Program-made: the position numbers and the translations under genes
Shown here: piece by piece, positions 9,657 through 16,676 of the stretch
Numbering within the stretch: the stretch's first letter is position 1
How the letters are laid out: each line of letters starts with the position of its first letter
From: Tsukamurella paurometabola
Lineage (GTDB): Bacteria; Actinomycetota; Actinomycetes; Mycobacteriales; Mycobacteriaceae
Assembly: GCF_900631615.1 (NCBI RefSeq)
Contig: NZ_LR131273.1
Location: 3,194,850-3,258,849 of the forward strand
DNA: 64,000 nucleotides
Direction of reading: 5' to 3'
The notes under the pieces: model-generated
What the model saw: the letters and a program-made list of their open reading frames with translations, nothing else
The model's database searches: none
What the model was told of the DNA's origin: nothing

Positions 9657-10805
9657 ATGGGGAGACGCCACGGTTGGGCCGTGAGTGCCGCGCTCGTCGC
9701 GGCGCTCACCGGCTGCACCACCACCGTCGACGGTGTAGCGACGGCCGGGGACCCGCAGCTCGACACCGGCGGCTACCGGGTGGGGCCGCGCGAGGTGCCG
9801 GAGCGGAAGGGCGACGACGCGATCGTGCAGATGAACATCCTCCTGTCCGACTACGTGATCGCCCCGCCCGACCTCGACGCGAAATTCGATTGGTACGCGT
9901 CCCGGCCCTATCCCAGCCTCGCGGGGTACACCTCGCAGTACAACGTTCTCGGCGCGCAGCTCGCCGATGCCGTCTCGCCCGGGCAGAAGGCCGGCGTGAT
10001 CGGCGCGTTCACGGAGTCCCGCGCCGCGGACGCCCCGACGATGGCGGTGTTCGTCATGCGCTACTCGTCGGAGGAGCGTGCCGTGAGTGCCTTCGAGGCG
10101 GCGCGAGCACTCGTGCCGGGCGGCCGCCGGCTCGGCCCCGGTGTCGTCGAGGGACCCACACCGACGTCGTTCGCGCCCGGCGTCGCATTCTGGTCCCGCA
10201 CCGCCGACTACGTGCTGTCCGCGGTGTTCCGGGGCGTCGACCGCCCGCGTGCCGAGGCCTTGGCCGCGGCGTGGTTCGAACGCCAACCCGCCCGCCTGAG
10301 AGAGGTGCCGTTCGCGGCGTCGCCGATGCCGCCCGCCGACAAGGACGGCATCATGCGGTACACCCGCCTCGACGAGGTCGGCGAGTCCGTGACGAGTTTC
10401 GTATCCGGTTACTTCTCCAACCGGGCGCTGGGCCTGGTCGCCGACGGCAGGTGGTCGGTGGGCCTGCGCACGCGGACGACGTTCCAGATCGAGCTGATCG
10501 GCGTCCAGGGTCGCAATCAGGTGATGCGCGCCGCCAGCGCGAACTTCGCCGCCGACTGGGTGGCGAACCAGGCGAGGATGTACGGGGCGCCCGGCGCGGA
10601 CGACGGAGGCCGCGTCGAGGAGCGGATCCGCGGCCTGCCGCAGTCCGTGTGCGTGTCGCGCATCGCCCTGCTCCTGCAGCAGACGAACCGGGTGTTCGCG
10701 TGCCAGGTCGCACGAGGGCGGTACATCGCCGCCGCGCACGCATCCACCCTGGCGCAGGCCCAGCAGTCCACCTCCGCCGGATACCTCACGCTGCCGCAGC
10801 CCTGA
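9657..10805 (+). CDS. Large exported lipoprotein of unknown function
   Basis: 382 residues with a short Arg-rich n-region, hydrophobic core and lipobox LTGC (Cys near residue 18), followed by TTTVDGVATAGD, the kind of start seen in many mycobacterial lipoproteins. The body has alternating helical and beta-like stretches, one Cys pair late in the chain (SVCVSR, VFACQVA) and no catalytic motif I recognise. It may belong to a large Mycobacteriales lipoprotein family of unknown role. It is the last host gene before the integrated element. Confidence 0.7.
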   Translation: MGRRHGWAVSAALVAALTGCTTTVDGVATAGDPQLDTGGYRVGPREVPERKGDDAIVQMNILLSDYVIAPPDLDAKFDWYASRPYPSLAGYTSQYNVLGAQLADAVSPGQKAGVIGAFTESRAADAPTMAVFVMRYSSEERAVSAFEAARALVPGGRRLGPGVVEGPTPTSFAPGVAFWSRTADYVLSAVFRGVDRPRAEALAAAWFERQPARLREVPFAASPMPPADKDGIMRYTRLDEVGESVTSFVSGYFSNRALGLVADGRWSVGLRTRTTFQIELIGVQGRNQVMRAASANFAADWVANQARMYGAPGADDGGRVEERIRGLPQSVCVSRIALLLQQTNRVFACQVARGRYIAAAHASTLAQAQQSTSAGYLTLPQP

Positions 10806-10845
10806 TTCCCGGGGCGCCGGCTCGCCCGCCCCGGGACAGACGAAT

Positions 10846-10884
10846 CGGCCCGCGCCGTGATCGTCGTGATCAGGGCGCGGGCCG
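10846..10884. terminator. Strong hairpin, probable original glnA1 terminator
   Basis: CGGCCCGCGCC (10846-10856) pairs perfectly with GGCGCGGGCCG (10874-10884) around a 17-base loop. No U-tract on either strand, as is common in high-GC actinobacteria. Without the element it would lie about 60 bp beyond the glnA1 stop and could serve both glnA1 and the lipoprotein gene. A second, bulged hairpin lies at 10902-10927. Confidence 0.55.
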
Positions 10885-10942
10885 ATGCGGTGGACACTCC
10901 GGACCCGGGATTCAGGATCCGCGGGTCAGTGGGCCACGAGGC

Positions 10943-10964
10943 TCACACGTCGTAGTAGAGCTCG
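10943..10964. repeat. attL core (left copy of the 22-bp direct repeat)
   Basis: Identical over 22 bp to 21803-21824, the last codons of glnA1. Read on the minus strand the copy still spells ELYYDV and a TGA stop, a remnant of a glutamine synthetase C-terminus. Similarity continues imperfectly for about nine bases (7 of 9 match) into 10965-10973. Confidence 0.85.
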
Positions 10965-11069
10965 GACCCGTACCTGCGGCTTTGGTGAAGCGAGCATCGG
11001 TGGGGAGTCGGAATACCGCGAGGTCAGAGCGTGACTAACGATGGGTGGTGACTGGCAGTGCTGAATCTA

Positions 11070-11090
11070 CTGCGGGCCATCTGCGGGCGA
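11070..11090 (+). repeat. Integrase arm-type site pair, left arm
   Basis: CTGCGGGCCA (11070) and CTGCGGGCGA (11081) form a tandem pair with an 11-bp period, about 105 bp inside attL. The same pair with the same period occurs at 21746-21766 near attR. Arm-site function is inferred. Confidence 0.55.
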
Positions 11091-11160
11091 TCTGGTGTGA
11101 CACCGCAGCTTGCGCTCGTTCCACCCGAACGAGTCGGTGCTTCGCAGTACCGTGCTCGGC

Positions 11161-11604
11161 ATGAAGAGCACGGAGTGGGCGCCCCTGCGCCGCACAGCAG
11201 AACCGAAGGTCGACCCGACGAAGAATGACGGCCTGTACCAGGCCATCATGCCGCTCAGCGGCGTGGCCCCCGACGAGTGGGTATCGAACTTCAACGAGGG
11301 GATGAAGGCGAACGGACTGCGTGCGAACTTGAGCCACAGCGGGCGGCGGCACAACATCTCCCTCACGACCACTGAAGACGCGATCGAGCGTGATGTCGAC
11401 GCGATCGACAAGGCCATCGAGAGCGCGAACCGCAACTACGAGACCAACCACCTCGAGGTGCTGCGCGCGAGGGAGGAGCGCAAGGCGCGCGAGGCCCAGG
11501 AACGCGAGGATGCCCTCGAGCGTGTCCGTGGCATCGCGGCCCGTCTCACCCCTCCGGCCGGGCCCGGTGCTGCACCGGAAGACCCTACCGGCGGCCAGTG
11601 GTAG
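11161..11604 (+). CDS. Element-borne hypothetical protein with C-terminal coiled coil
   Basis: 147 residues, not recognised. The N-terminal half is a compact mixed region (PLSGVAPDEWVSNFNEGM, then a Lys/Arg-rich LSHSGRRHNISLTT). The C-terminal half is highly charged and probably helical coiled coil (EVLRAREERKAREAQERE), with a short disordered Pro/Gly tail. ATG 11161 lies seven bases after a TACCGT box (11148-11153), so a leaderless start is likely and the gene appears to have its own promoter, opposite to the main operon. Its place between the arm sites and the end of the main operon is where satellites often carry accessory cargo. No function is claimed. Confidence 0.6.
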   Translation: MKSTEWAPLRRTAEPKVDPTKNDGLYQAIMPLSGVAPDEWVSNFNEGMKANGLRANLSHSGRRHNISLTTTEDAIERDVDAIDKAIESANRNYETNHLEVLRAREERKAREAQEREDALERVRGIAARLTPPAGPGAAPEDPTGGQW

Positions 11605-11639
11605 TTCGGAGGGGCGGAACGTAGGCGCGGGGCGCACGG

Positions 11640-11846
11640 TTACGAGGTCGATGGTGCCGTGTCGATGTTCACCGATCGGACCTCGCGGATCCCGTGGTGC
11701 ACCTTCTCCGACCACACGCATCGATCCTCCGCCGTGTCCCACACCTCGTACAGGCCGAGCCCGCTCTCGCGGACCTCGTAGCTGTTGCCGATGTAGACCT
11801 GCTGGTGGCCGTCGAGCTGCAGGGTGATTCGTCGTCTCTCAGTCAT
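11640..11846 (-). CDS. Small element-borne hypothetical protein
   Basis: 68 residues, not recognised. The sequence is beta-rich: RRITLQLDGHQQVYIGNSY, then YEVWDTAEDRCVWSEKVHHG, a pattern like a small single-sheet fold. ATG 11846. It converges on the gene at 11161-11604 with 35 bp between the stops. Codon third positions are mainly G/C, as in neighbours, which supports coding. It lies beyond the terminator of the long leftward operon and so is probably transcribed separately. Confidence 0.5.
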   Translation of the reverse strand: MTERRRITLQLDGHQQVYIGNSYEVRESGLGLYEVWDTAEDRCVWSEKVHHGIREVRSVNIDTAPSTS

Positions 11847-12121
11847 GCCCGGAGAGTAGCCCCGAGCCCCGACTCGTTCAGGTTCATCAGGCGGTTTCTA
11901 CGACCTGCTGCTTCGGCGCCGGGCGCGGCTGCAGCCCTTCATGCCAGGCAACGCGCGTCGCGTGTCCGATTCGAGCGCACGACACACGGGCCGCGTGCAC
12001 GCGACAGCACCACGCCCGGTTGGATCGCGTCCCAGCACGACGAAACCGGGGCCTGGATCAGCTCTCGGAGCCGCCATCGTGCCAGTTCAAGGCCAGAAAC
12101 GGCCCCCGCTCGCGCCGCCCG
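11847..12121. other. Gene-free stretch in the element
   Basis: I see no convincing gene here on either strand. The short open frames have poor codon bias. The stretch probably holds the promoter of the small gene ending at 11640 and separates it from the terminator of the main operon. Confidence 0.4.
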
Positions 12122-12154
12122 TAAAAAAAGGGACCTGACTACCGGCCAGTCAGG
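12122..12154 (-). terminator. Intrinsic terminator of the long leftward element operon
   Basis: On the minus strand CCTGACT pairs perfectly with AGTCAGG (7 bp, 7-base loop; 12134-12154) and is followed by TCCC and seven T residues (12123-12129). It is the only classic U-tract terminator I found in the window. Its stem overlaps the stop codon of the CheR-like gene. Confidence 0.85.
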
Positions 12155-12773
12155 CTGTGGGGTGGTCGGATTTTTCGGGCCGGGGGGTGAGGATGGTGTC
12201 TCCGGGGACGCGCTTGTCGGTGAACAGGTCGGGGATGCCGGCGGGGGTGATGGGGTGGAGGTTCCGGTCGAGTAGGTCGGCGCCGCCGAGCAGTAGGAGC
12301 CCGTTCGGGGTGAGGCTGTCGGCGATGGTGTGTGCGGCGCGCTGCTGGGCGTCGGGCGTGAGGTGGCGCCATACGTTGCGGGCGAGGACGACGTCGTACC
12401 GGCCGGGTGCGGGGTCGTCGGTGCCGAGTGCGCTCACGGCGAACGTGACGCGGTCGCGGATCGCGGTCCGCGGGTGCCAGCGGTTCTTGTGGCCGATGAG
12501 CCAGCGGTGGAGGTCTGGGTCTTCGGTGTCGTTGATGCTGCGGCTGGTGTAGGCGGCCTGGGTCGCGGCCCTGATGTGCTGCCGGTTGATGTCGGTGCCG
12601 TGGACTGTGCCGGGGATGCCGGCGCGCTCGAGGACGATCGCCATGGAGTAGGCCTCCTCGCCGGTTCCGCAGGCCGCGCACCACACGGATGCTGGCCGGT
12701 CGAGTGTGGCGAGCGTGTGGGCGGCGTATTCGAGGTCGCGGTGTAGTCGGAACCATCCGGTGACGATGGTCAT
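12150..12773 (-). CDS. CheR-like SAM-dependent methyltransferase
   Basis: 207 residues with the features of the CheR methyltransferase catalytic domain: WFRLHRDLEYAAHTL at the start, the SAM-binding WCAACGTGEEAYSMAI, GTDINRQHI, an A-x-x-A-A-Y segment, YDVVLARNVWRHL (CheR proteins have a similar RNV block) and NGLLLLGGAD. CheR enzymes methylate glutamates of chemoreceptors, but this protein lacks the N-terminal helical domain, and the element has no chemotaxis genes, so the real substrate is unknown. ATG 12773 overlaps the stop of the upstream CmoA-like gene by four bases (ATGA). It is the last gene of the operon. Confidence 0.75.
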   Translation of the reverse strand: MTIVTGWFRLHRDLEYAAHTLATLDRPASVWCAACGTGEEAYSMAIVLERAGIPGTVHGTDINRQHIRAATQAAYTSRSINDTEDPDLHRWLIGHKNRWHPRTAIRDRVTFAVSALGTDDPAPGRYDVVLARNVWRHLTPDAQQRAAHTIADSLTPNGLLLLGGADLLDRNLHPITPAGIPDLFTDKRVPGDTILTPRPEKSDHPTA

Positions 12774-13450
12774 TGGGTGACCGCCAGGACACCGCGGAAG
12801 CCGAGGCGTCGATGCACCTCGTGAGTCTCGAAGCCTGCCTCGTTGAGTGCGGCGTCGCTGTCGCGGTCGGTCATGCAGTGCATCACTCCGCGGAGGCTGG
12901 TGGACTTGCCGAGGATCTGCTCTGCGGTGAGTCCTTGGCTCGTCTTGAAGTCGTGGTAGAGCTGGGTCTCGATGTCCTGGGCGAACGCTGTGGCGGCCCG
13001 TACCTTCTCGTAGACGATCAGGGCGCCGCCGCGGCGTAGCTTGGCGGCGATCGCGCGGTACAGGGTGCGGCGTTCGTCGGCGGTGAGGAACTGCACCACG
13101 TGGTAGGCGATCACCAGGTCGAGGGGGCCGGGCGGTAGGTCGGTGGTGGCGTCTCCGACTGCGAACGTGGCGGCTGTGGTTCGGCGTCGGGCTTCGGCGA
13201 TCATGTCGGGTTCGATGTCGAGGCCGTGCACGGGCGTTCGTGGGTGCCGGGCGGCGAGCTGGCCGGTGAGGGTGCCGGTGGAGCATCCGGCGTCGACGAT
13301 GCCGGCGCCGGTCGCGAACCAGTCCGACAGGGCGAGGACGAGGTGGTGTCCGTGGTGGTAGTCCGGGATGCTGCGTGCGGCGTGGTCGTCGAAGGTCTCG
13401 GGCGTCGGGGAGGCGAAGCTCCAGCGGCGCTGTGAGGTGGGTGTCGTCAT
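12770..13450 (-). CDS. CmoA-like SAM-dependent methyltransferase
   Basis: 226 residues of class I methyltransferase fold: DAGCSTGTLTGQLA (motif I), GLDIEPDMIAEARRR (motif II), VIAYHVVQFL, GGALIVYEK. The overall pattern, including an N-terminal SIPDYHH, YHDFKTSQGL, a conserved VMHCMTD and AGFE, follows tRNA carboxymethyl-pathway protein CmoA, which makes carboxy-SAM. Aligned from memory with E. coli CmoA, the arginine (Arg199) that holds the extra carboxylate appears replaced by Ala in SDAALNEAGF, so ordinary methyl transfer is more likely. Substrate unknown. It overlaps the CheR-like gene. About 216 bp containing a strong hairpin separate it from the capsid module. Confidence 0.75.
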   Translation of the reverse strand: MTTPTSQRRWSFASPTPETFDDHAARSIPDYHHGHHLVLALSDWFATGAGIVDAGCSTGTLTGQLAARHPRTPVHGLDIEPDMIAEARRRTTAATFAVGDATTDLPPGPLDLVIAYHVVQFLTADERRTLYRAIAAKLRRGGALIVYEKVRAATAFAQDIETQLYHDFKTSQGLTAEQILGKSTSLRGVMHCMTDRDSDAALNEAGFETHEVHRRLGFRGVLAVTQ

Positions 13451-13475
13451 CGGGGGTCCTCGGCTTGGTGGTGGG

Positions 13476-13521
13476 AAGCCCCCGACTGCTGGCCTGGGAG
13501 GGGTTCAGCGGTCGGGGGCTT
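13476..13521. terminator. 11-bp perfect hairpin between capsid and methyltransferase modules
   Basis: AAGCCCCCGAC (13476-13486) pairs with GTCGGGGGCTT (13511-13521), loop 24 bases. There is no U-tract. It could attenuate leftward transcription from the capsid genes into the methyltransferase pair. A structured leader for those genes is the alternative. Confidence 0.5.
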
Positions 13522-13666
13522 CGGTCACGGGCGCTGGTGAGCTGCCTGGCGAACTCCGGGGAGACCCGTGTCTCGCTCTACCATCGGTCCGCGGTGTCCT
13601 GCTGGCGACCAGGGGACCTGTGCAGGTGCGGTGGCGTTGACGCCCGTGAGGTTCAGGGGGGCAGGG

Positions 13667-14197
13667 CTATCGGACCCACCCGGGGGCGCCGGTGTCGTCG
13701 TCGGTGTCGACGCTGTGCCCGATCTCGCTCATGGGTACCGCGGTCTCGCGGGGGATGGACGCGAGGACCTGCTTCATGGCGGGGTCGGCGGCGCAGAGGG
13801 TGATCCAGTGCTGTCGGCGGCCGCGGGTGATCTTGCCCTGCCGTACGGCGTCGTCGACGGCTGCCTCGATGTCGGCCTTGGCGGCTGCCGCCTTGATCTG
13901 TGCGCCTTCGGCGGCCTGGGCCTTGAGGGCGTTGAGGCTGTCGCGGTCGATGACCTGCATGCCGATGCGGCCGGCGGCCGCGGCGATCGCGGACGGCTTG
14001 CCGACGGTCGCGGCTTCGCTGGTCGCGAGGTCGGAGACGGCGGCGATGACCTCGTCGGCGCTGGCTTCGTGAGCGAGGCCGAGGGCGGCGAGGAGTGCGC
14101 CCCACTGCTCGGGGGTGATCTCCGGGGGCTCGATGGGCTCCGGCGTGGCGGCCGGGTCGAGGGTGGGGTCCGCGGGTGCGGTGTCCTTGGTGGGCAT
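13667..14197 (-). CDS. Phage scaffold-like protein (Mu I/Z C-terminal type)
   Basis: 176 residues. An acidic Pro-rich N-terminus (DPAATPEPIEPPEITPEQ) precedes helical repeats: ALGLAHEASADEVIAAVSDL, a central Ala-rich LNALKAQAAEGAQIKAAAAK, then VDDAVRQGKITRGRRQHWITLCAADP. This run (helix, Ala-rich linker, then G-K-I-T-x-x-x-R followed by AADPA) resembles the C-terminal scaffold domain of Mu-like protease I proteins. Here it is a separate gene located after the capsid gene, so protease and scaffold functions appear split. ATG 14197 lies 10 bp after the capsid stop. Confidence 0.65.
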   Translation of the reverse strand: MPTKDTAPADPTLDPAATPEPIEPPEITPEQWGALLAALGLAHEASADEVIAAVSDLATSEAATVGKPSAIAAAAGRIGMQVIDRDSLNALKAQAAEGAQIKAAAAKADIEAAVDDAVRQGKITRGRRQHWITLCAADPAMKQVLASIPRETAVPMSEIGHSVDTDDDTGAPGWVR

Positions 14198-14207
14198 GGC
14201 GGGTTCC

Positions 14208-15089
14208 TTACGCGAGGCCGTTGATGAGCTTGACGGCGGCGGGCTTGTTGACGGCGAACGCGGGCACGGCGTAGCTCTGCACCCACGTGGAGCGGGTGGC
14301 CTCGTCGCGCCAGGTGGTGACGGTGACGGGCTTCTCGAAGGCGATGACACCCGCCTCGCCGGCCTGGGCGACGAACGCGGACCCGACGGGCACGAGGGTG
14401 TTGGAGACGAGCTTGAGGCCGGCGCCTTCGAGCATCTTCCCAATGTCCTCGGCGTAGGCGGTGCGCAGAGCCGCGGCCTGGGTCGGGTGCACGACGAGCG
14501 TGTCGTGGACGACGCCGAGCTCCTCGAGGTCGGCGGCGAGCTGCGCGGCCGCGAAGTCCGCAGTCGGTCGGGACGCCGACGGCGTGATCTGGTCGAGAGG
14601 CCCGTCGAGGACGAGGCTGCCCCAGCTGTGACCGCTGACGGTCGACGCGGGGTCGTCGTCGAGGGCGTCGAGGAGCACCGACAGCGCGCGGGTGTCGAGC
14701 TTGCGGGCGATCCGGTTCGCGAGCTGCGTGGTCTGCATGTCCAGGTAGGACACATCGTTGCGCTCGATCTGCTCGTCGGTGATCTTGAACTTGCCGCCCC
14801 AGTCCTCGACGCGGGCGAGGCGCTGCTCGGGGTCGACGCCCTCGACGACCTTGTACTCCTGGCCGGGGGTCCGCTGCTCGACGTCGGAGCTGTACTGGTC
14901 GGAGGCCCGCAGGACCTGGTACAGGACGCCGCCGCCTTCGACGGGGTTGCCGAGCGAGTGGAAGAAGTTCGGGGCGACGAGCTGGGTGTCGGCGATCTTC
15001 GCGATCTGGTCGCGGATGGCGGTCGGGTGCTTGAGCGCGGCGTCGACGGTGAGCGTGCGGCCGGTCAGCGTGGGGAGCAGGGTAGGCAT
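14208..15089 (-). CDS. Phage major capsid protein
   Basis: 293 residues. It begins TLTVDAALKHPTAIRDQIAK followed by FFHSLGNPVEGGGVLYQV, a start shared with actinophage major capsid proteins of the HK97 fold, and ends with a beta-rich domain (AVIAFEKPVTVTTWRDE, then an SYAVPAFAVNKPAAVKLI tail). A long helical spine-like section lies near residues 110-150 (RKLDTRALSVLLDALDD). It sits between the decoration protein and the scaffold gene. No encapsulin features or cargo enzyme are next to it. ATG 15089. Confidence 0.8.
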   Translation of the reverse strand: MPTLLPTLTGRTLTVDAALKHPTAIRDQIAKIADTQLVAPNFFHSLGNPVEGGGVLYQVLRASDQYSSDVEQRTPGQEYKVVEGVDPEQRLARVEDWGGKFKITDEQIERNDVSYLDMQTTQLANRIARKLDTRALSVLLDALDDDPASTVSGHSWGSLVLDGPLDQITPSASRPTADFAAAQLAADLEELGVVHDTLVVHPTQAAALRTAYAEDIGKMLEGAGLKLVSNTLVPVGSAFVAQAGEAGVIAFEKPVTVTTWRDEATRSTWVQSYAVPAFAVNKPAAVKLINGLA

Positions 15090-15103
15090 GTCGTGGGTTC
15101 CGT

Positions 15104-15481
15104 TCAGTAGAGGGAGATTTCGGCGACGCCGTTGCTGCTGGCGGCGGTGACGGCGTATCCGATGGCGACACCGGTGGTCTTGGTGACGACACGGCCGGCG
15201 GTGCCGACCTCGACCTCGGCGCCGGGGTCGATCGCACCTCCCGCGGTGACCCGGAGGACACCATCACGGGCGACGCCGACGAGGTCCCCGACTGCGGCGT
15301 CGTCGACGGCGACTCCGAAGACGCGGCCGCCGGCGGTGGCGTGGGCGACGGACAGGTTGCCGCCGGAGGCGCGGGCGGCGGAGATGAACACGAGGCGGCG
15401 GGCGGTGACCGCGGCGGTGGCCTGGGCGGTGACGTCGGCGCCGGGTGCGTAGACGCGAGGCTGCGGGATGGGAGTGGACAC
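15104..15481 (-). CDS. Capsid decoration protein (DUF2190-like)
   Basis: 125 residues, Gly/Ala/Val-rich and predicted all-beta: VTAQATAAVTARRLVFISA, GVAVDDAAVGDLVGVARDG, AGGAIDPGAEVEVGTAGRV and IGYAVTAAS. This is the usual pattern of DUF2190-type head-stabilising proteins, which bind capsid surfaces and are encoded just before the capsid gene, as here. Start GTG 15481 follows an AAAGG ribosome site. The stop lies 14 bp before the capsid start. Confidence 0.75.
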   Translation of the reverse strand: MSTPIPQPRVYAPGADVTAQATAAVTARRLVFISAARASGGNLSVAHATAGGRVFGVAVDDAAVGDLVGVARDGVLRVTAGGAIDPGAEVEVGTAGRVVTKTTGVAIGYAVTAASSNGVAEISLY

Positions 15482-15492
15482 GGTTGGACCTT

Positions 15493-16116
15493 TCAGTCGT
15501 TCCAGCGGTTGAGCCGGGCCCGGCGGGCGGCGGCGAGTCGTACCCGGTCGCGGGTGACGTTCTGCGGGGAGCGGGAGGCGGCGACGAAGTCGCGGAGCTC
15601 GGCGAGGTTCCCGATCGCCGGGGCGGTGGCGCCGAGCAGCGCTAGGCCGGTGAGCACGAACGGCCAGACGGTGCCGTCGGCGTCCTCGTAGTCGAAGGTG
15701 GCTTCGAGGCTGCGGTTCGGGAAGTGCGATGGCGCGCTGTCGGCGACCCACTGCGGGACCCCGGCGAGGTCGCCGATGAGGACCTGCCCGCCTTCAGCGA
15801 CGCGGAGGTTGTCCACCCACCCGATCGACGGGGAGCCGTCGAACCGGGGGTCGTAGTGGCCGACCTTGAGGACGGGCTTCGGGTGCACGCCGGCCTTGAA
15901 CGCTCGGACCGCCTCGGCGAAGTCGTCGCTCGTGAGTGTCGTGCGGCCGGTGCTGGCCTCGAAGGTGCCGGCGCGGCCGATCTCGACGCCGCGGATGGTG
16001 ACCCGCTTAGGCGGCGCGGCGCTCCGCTCGGGCGACGACGTCCGCGGAGAAGACGAGCCAGCGGCCGCCAGCGCGGAACGCGGGTAGGGTGCCTCGTCGG
16101 ACGAGCGCGCGGACAC
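15493..16116 (-). CDS. Prohead protease (Mu I-like), start uncertain
   Basis: The conserved part starts VTIRGVEIGRAGTFEASTG near 16002 and continues VLKVGHYDPRFDGSPSIGWV, SHFPNRSLEATFDYED, LTGLALLGATAPAIGNL. These are typical of phage head proteases of the Mu I type, which cleave the scaffold during capsid maturation. His in KVGHYDP and Ser in PNRSLEA are candidate catalytic residues. No ATG, GTG or TTG exists between the stop of the upstream HTH gene (16007) and the conserved domain. The nearest in-frame candidate is GTG 16116, giving 207 residues with a 110-bp overlap with the HTH gene, and is used here. A non-canonical start near 16000 is possible. Confidence 0.65.
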   Translation of the reverse strand: MSARSSDEAPYPRSALAAAGSSSPRTSSPERSAAPPKRVTIRGVEIGRAGTFEASTGRTTLTSDDFAEAVRAFKAGVHPKPVLKVGHYDPRFDGSPSIGWVDNLRVAEGGQVLIGDLAGVPQWVADSAPSHFPNRSLEATFDYEDADGTVWPFVLTGLALLGATAPAIGNLAELRDFVAASRSPQNVTRDRVRLAAARRARLNRWND

Positions 16117-16402
16117 CGTCCGGGGTGATCCCGAGGATCCGGGCCGCGTCCGCGGTGTCGAGGAGGTCATACGGTCGAGGATCGTCGTTCTGTGCTCCCG
16201 GTGCTGGATCTGTCGCGCCTACCGAATGTCCCTGTCGCGTAACGGGCGTCGAAACGCGACGGAGGCGGTCGATGAACGCTTCGGCGCGCGGTGAGCGGCG
16301 GATCCCGTGGCGCGTCAGCGCGGTCTGCGTCTCGGTGAGGACGTCGAGCAGGTAGCGGATCTCGCTGTCGGTCAGGATGATCGCGTCGAGACGTTCAGGC
16401 AT
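16007..16402 (-). CDS. Small MerR/excisionase-type HTH DNA-binding protein
   Basis: 131 residues in two parts. The N-terminal half is helical (SEIRYLLDVLTETQTALTRH). The C-terminal 50 residues form an excisionase-family winged helix: LLDTADAARILGITPDGVRA followed by LVRRGTLPAFRAGGRWLVF, the usual 'helix-turn-helix then R-G-x-L-P-x-x-R-x-G-x-R-W' layout. Because a separate Xis-like protein lies beside the integrase side of the switch, this one more likely regulates the operon or the capsid genes just downstream. Start ATG 16402 overlaps the upstream gene stop by eight bases. Confidence 0.7.
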   Translation of the reverse strand: MPERLDAIILTDSEIRYLLDVLTETQTALTRHGIRRSPRAEAFIDRLRRVSTPVTRQGHSVGATDPAPGAQNDDPRPYDLLDTADAARILGITPDGVRALVRRGTLPAFRAGGRWLVFSADVVARAERRAA

Positions 16403-16676
16403 CGCCGGTCTCCTCGTCGGGCACCGAGTAGAGCGTGGTGAGGCGGTCACGGAGTTCGGTGGGCTCGCCGACGCCTCGCGGGAGGCGCTGCAGCGCCCAC
16501 AGCAGCAGCGGGAACACCTCTAGCATCGTCGGTTCCGCCGCGGCGAGGTCGGCGAACGCGTCCCCGGCGCCGTAGGAGTCGCGGGCGTAGCCGTGCACCA
16601 CGATGCCGAGAACAGCGCGCTCGATCCGCAGCTCGCGCCGCACGGCAGACAGCGGACGTTCGGGGTGGTCGCTCAT
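16395..16676 (-). CDS. Element-borne hypothetical protein, helical
   Basis: 93 residues, not recognised. A mainly helical acidic protein: RRELRIERAVLGIVVHGYAR, then DAFADLAAAEPTMLEVFPLL and ALQRLPRGVGEPTELRDRL. It has no Cys and no membrane segment. The ATG at 16676 overlaps the WhiB-like stop by four bases (ATGA), and its own stop overlaps the HTH start, so it is translated as part of a tightly coupled run. Confidence 0.6.
   Translation of the reverse strand: MSDHPERPLSAVRRELRIERAVLGIVVHGYARDSYGAGDAFADLAAAEPTMLEVFPLLLWALQRLPRGVGEPTELRDRLTTLYSVPDEETGDA

Noticed and set aside
11941-12138. Plus-strand 65-codon frame in the element's gap
   Set aside because: Poor codon bias, runs into the antisense of the terminator and has no ribosome site or homology I recognise.
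12157-13435. Plus-strand open frames opposite the methyltransferase pair
   Set aside because: The minus-strand frames have clear SAM-binding motifs; the plus-strand ones are repetitive and have none.
12770-13450. Naming the protein CmoA (carboxy-SAM synthase)
   Set aside because: Although the fold and several blocks match, the arginine equivalent to E. coli CmoA Arg199 appears to be Ala by memory-based alignment, so the specific function is not supported.
14208-15089. Capsid gene as an encapsulin
   Set aside because: Scaffold-like, protease-like and decoration genes surround it and no cargo enzyme is near, which fits a phage head gene better.
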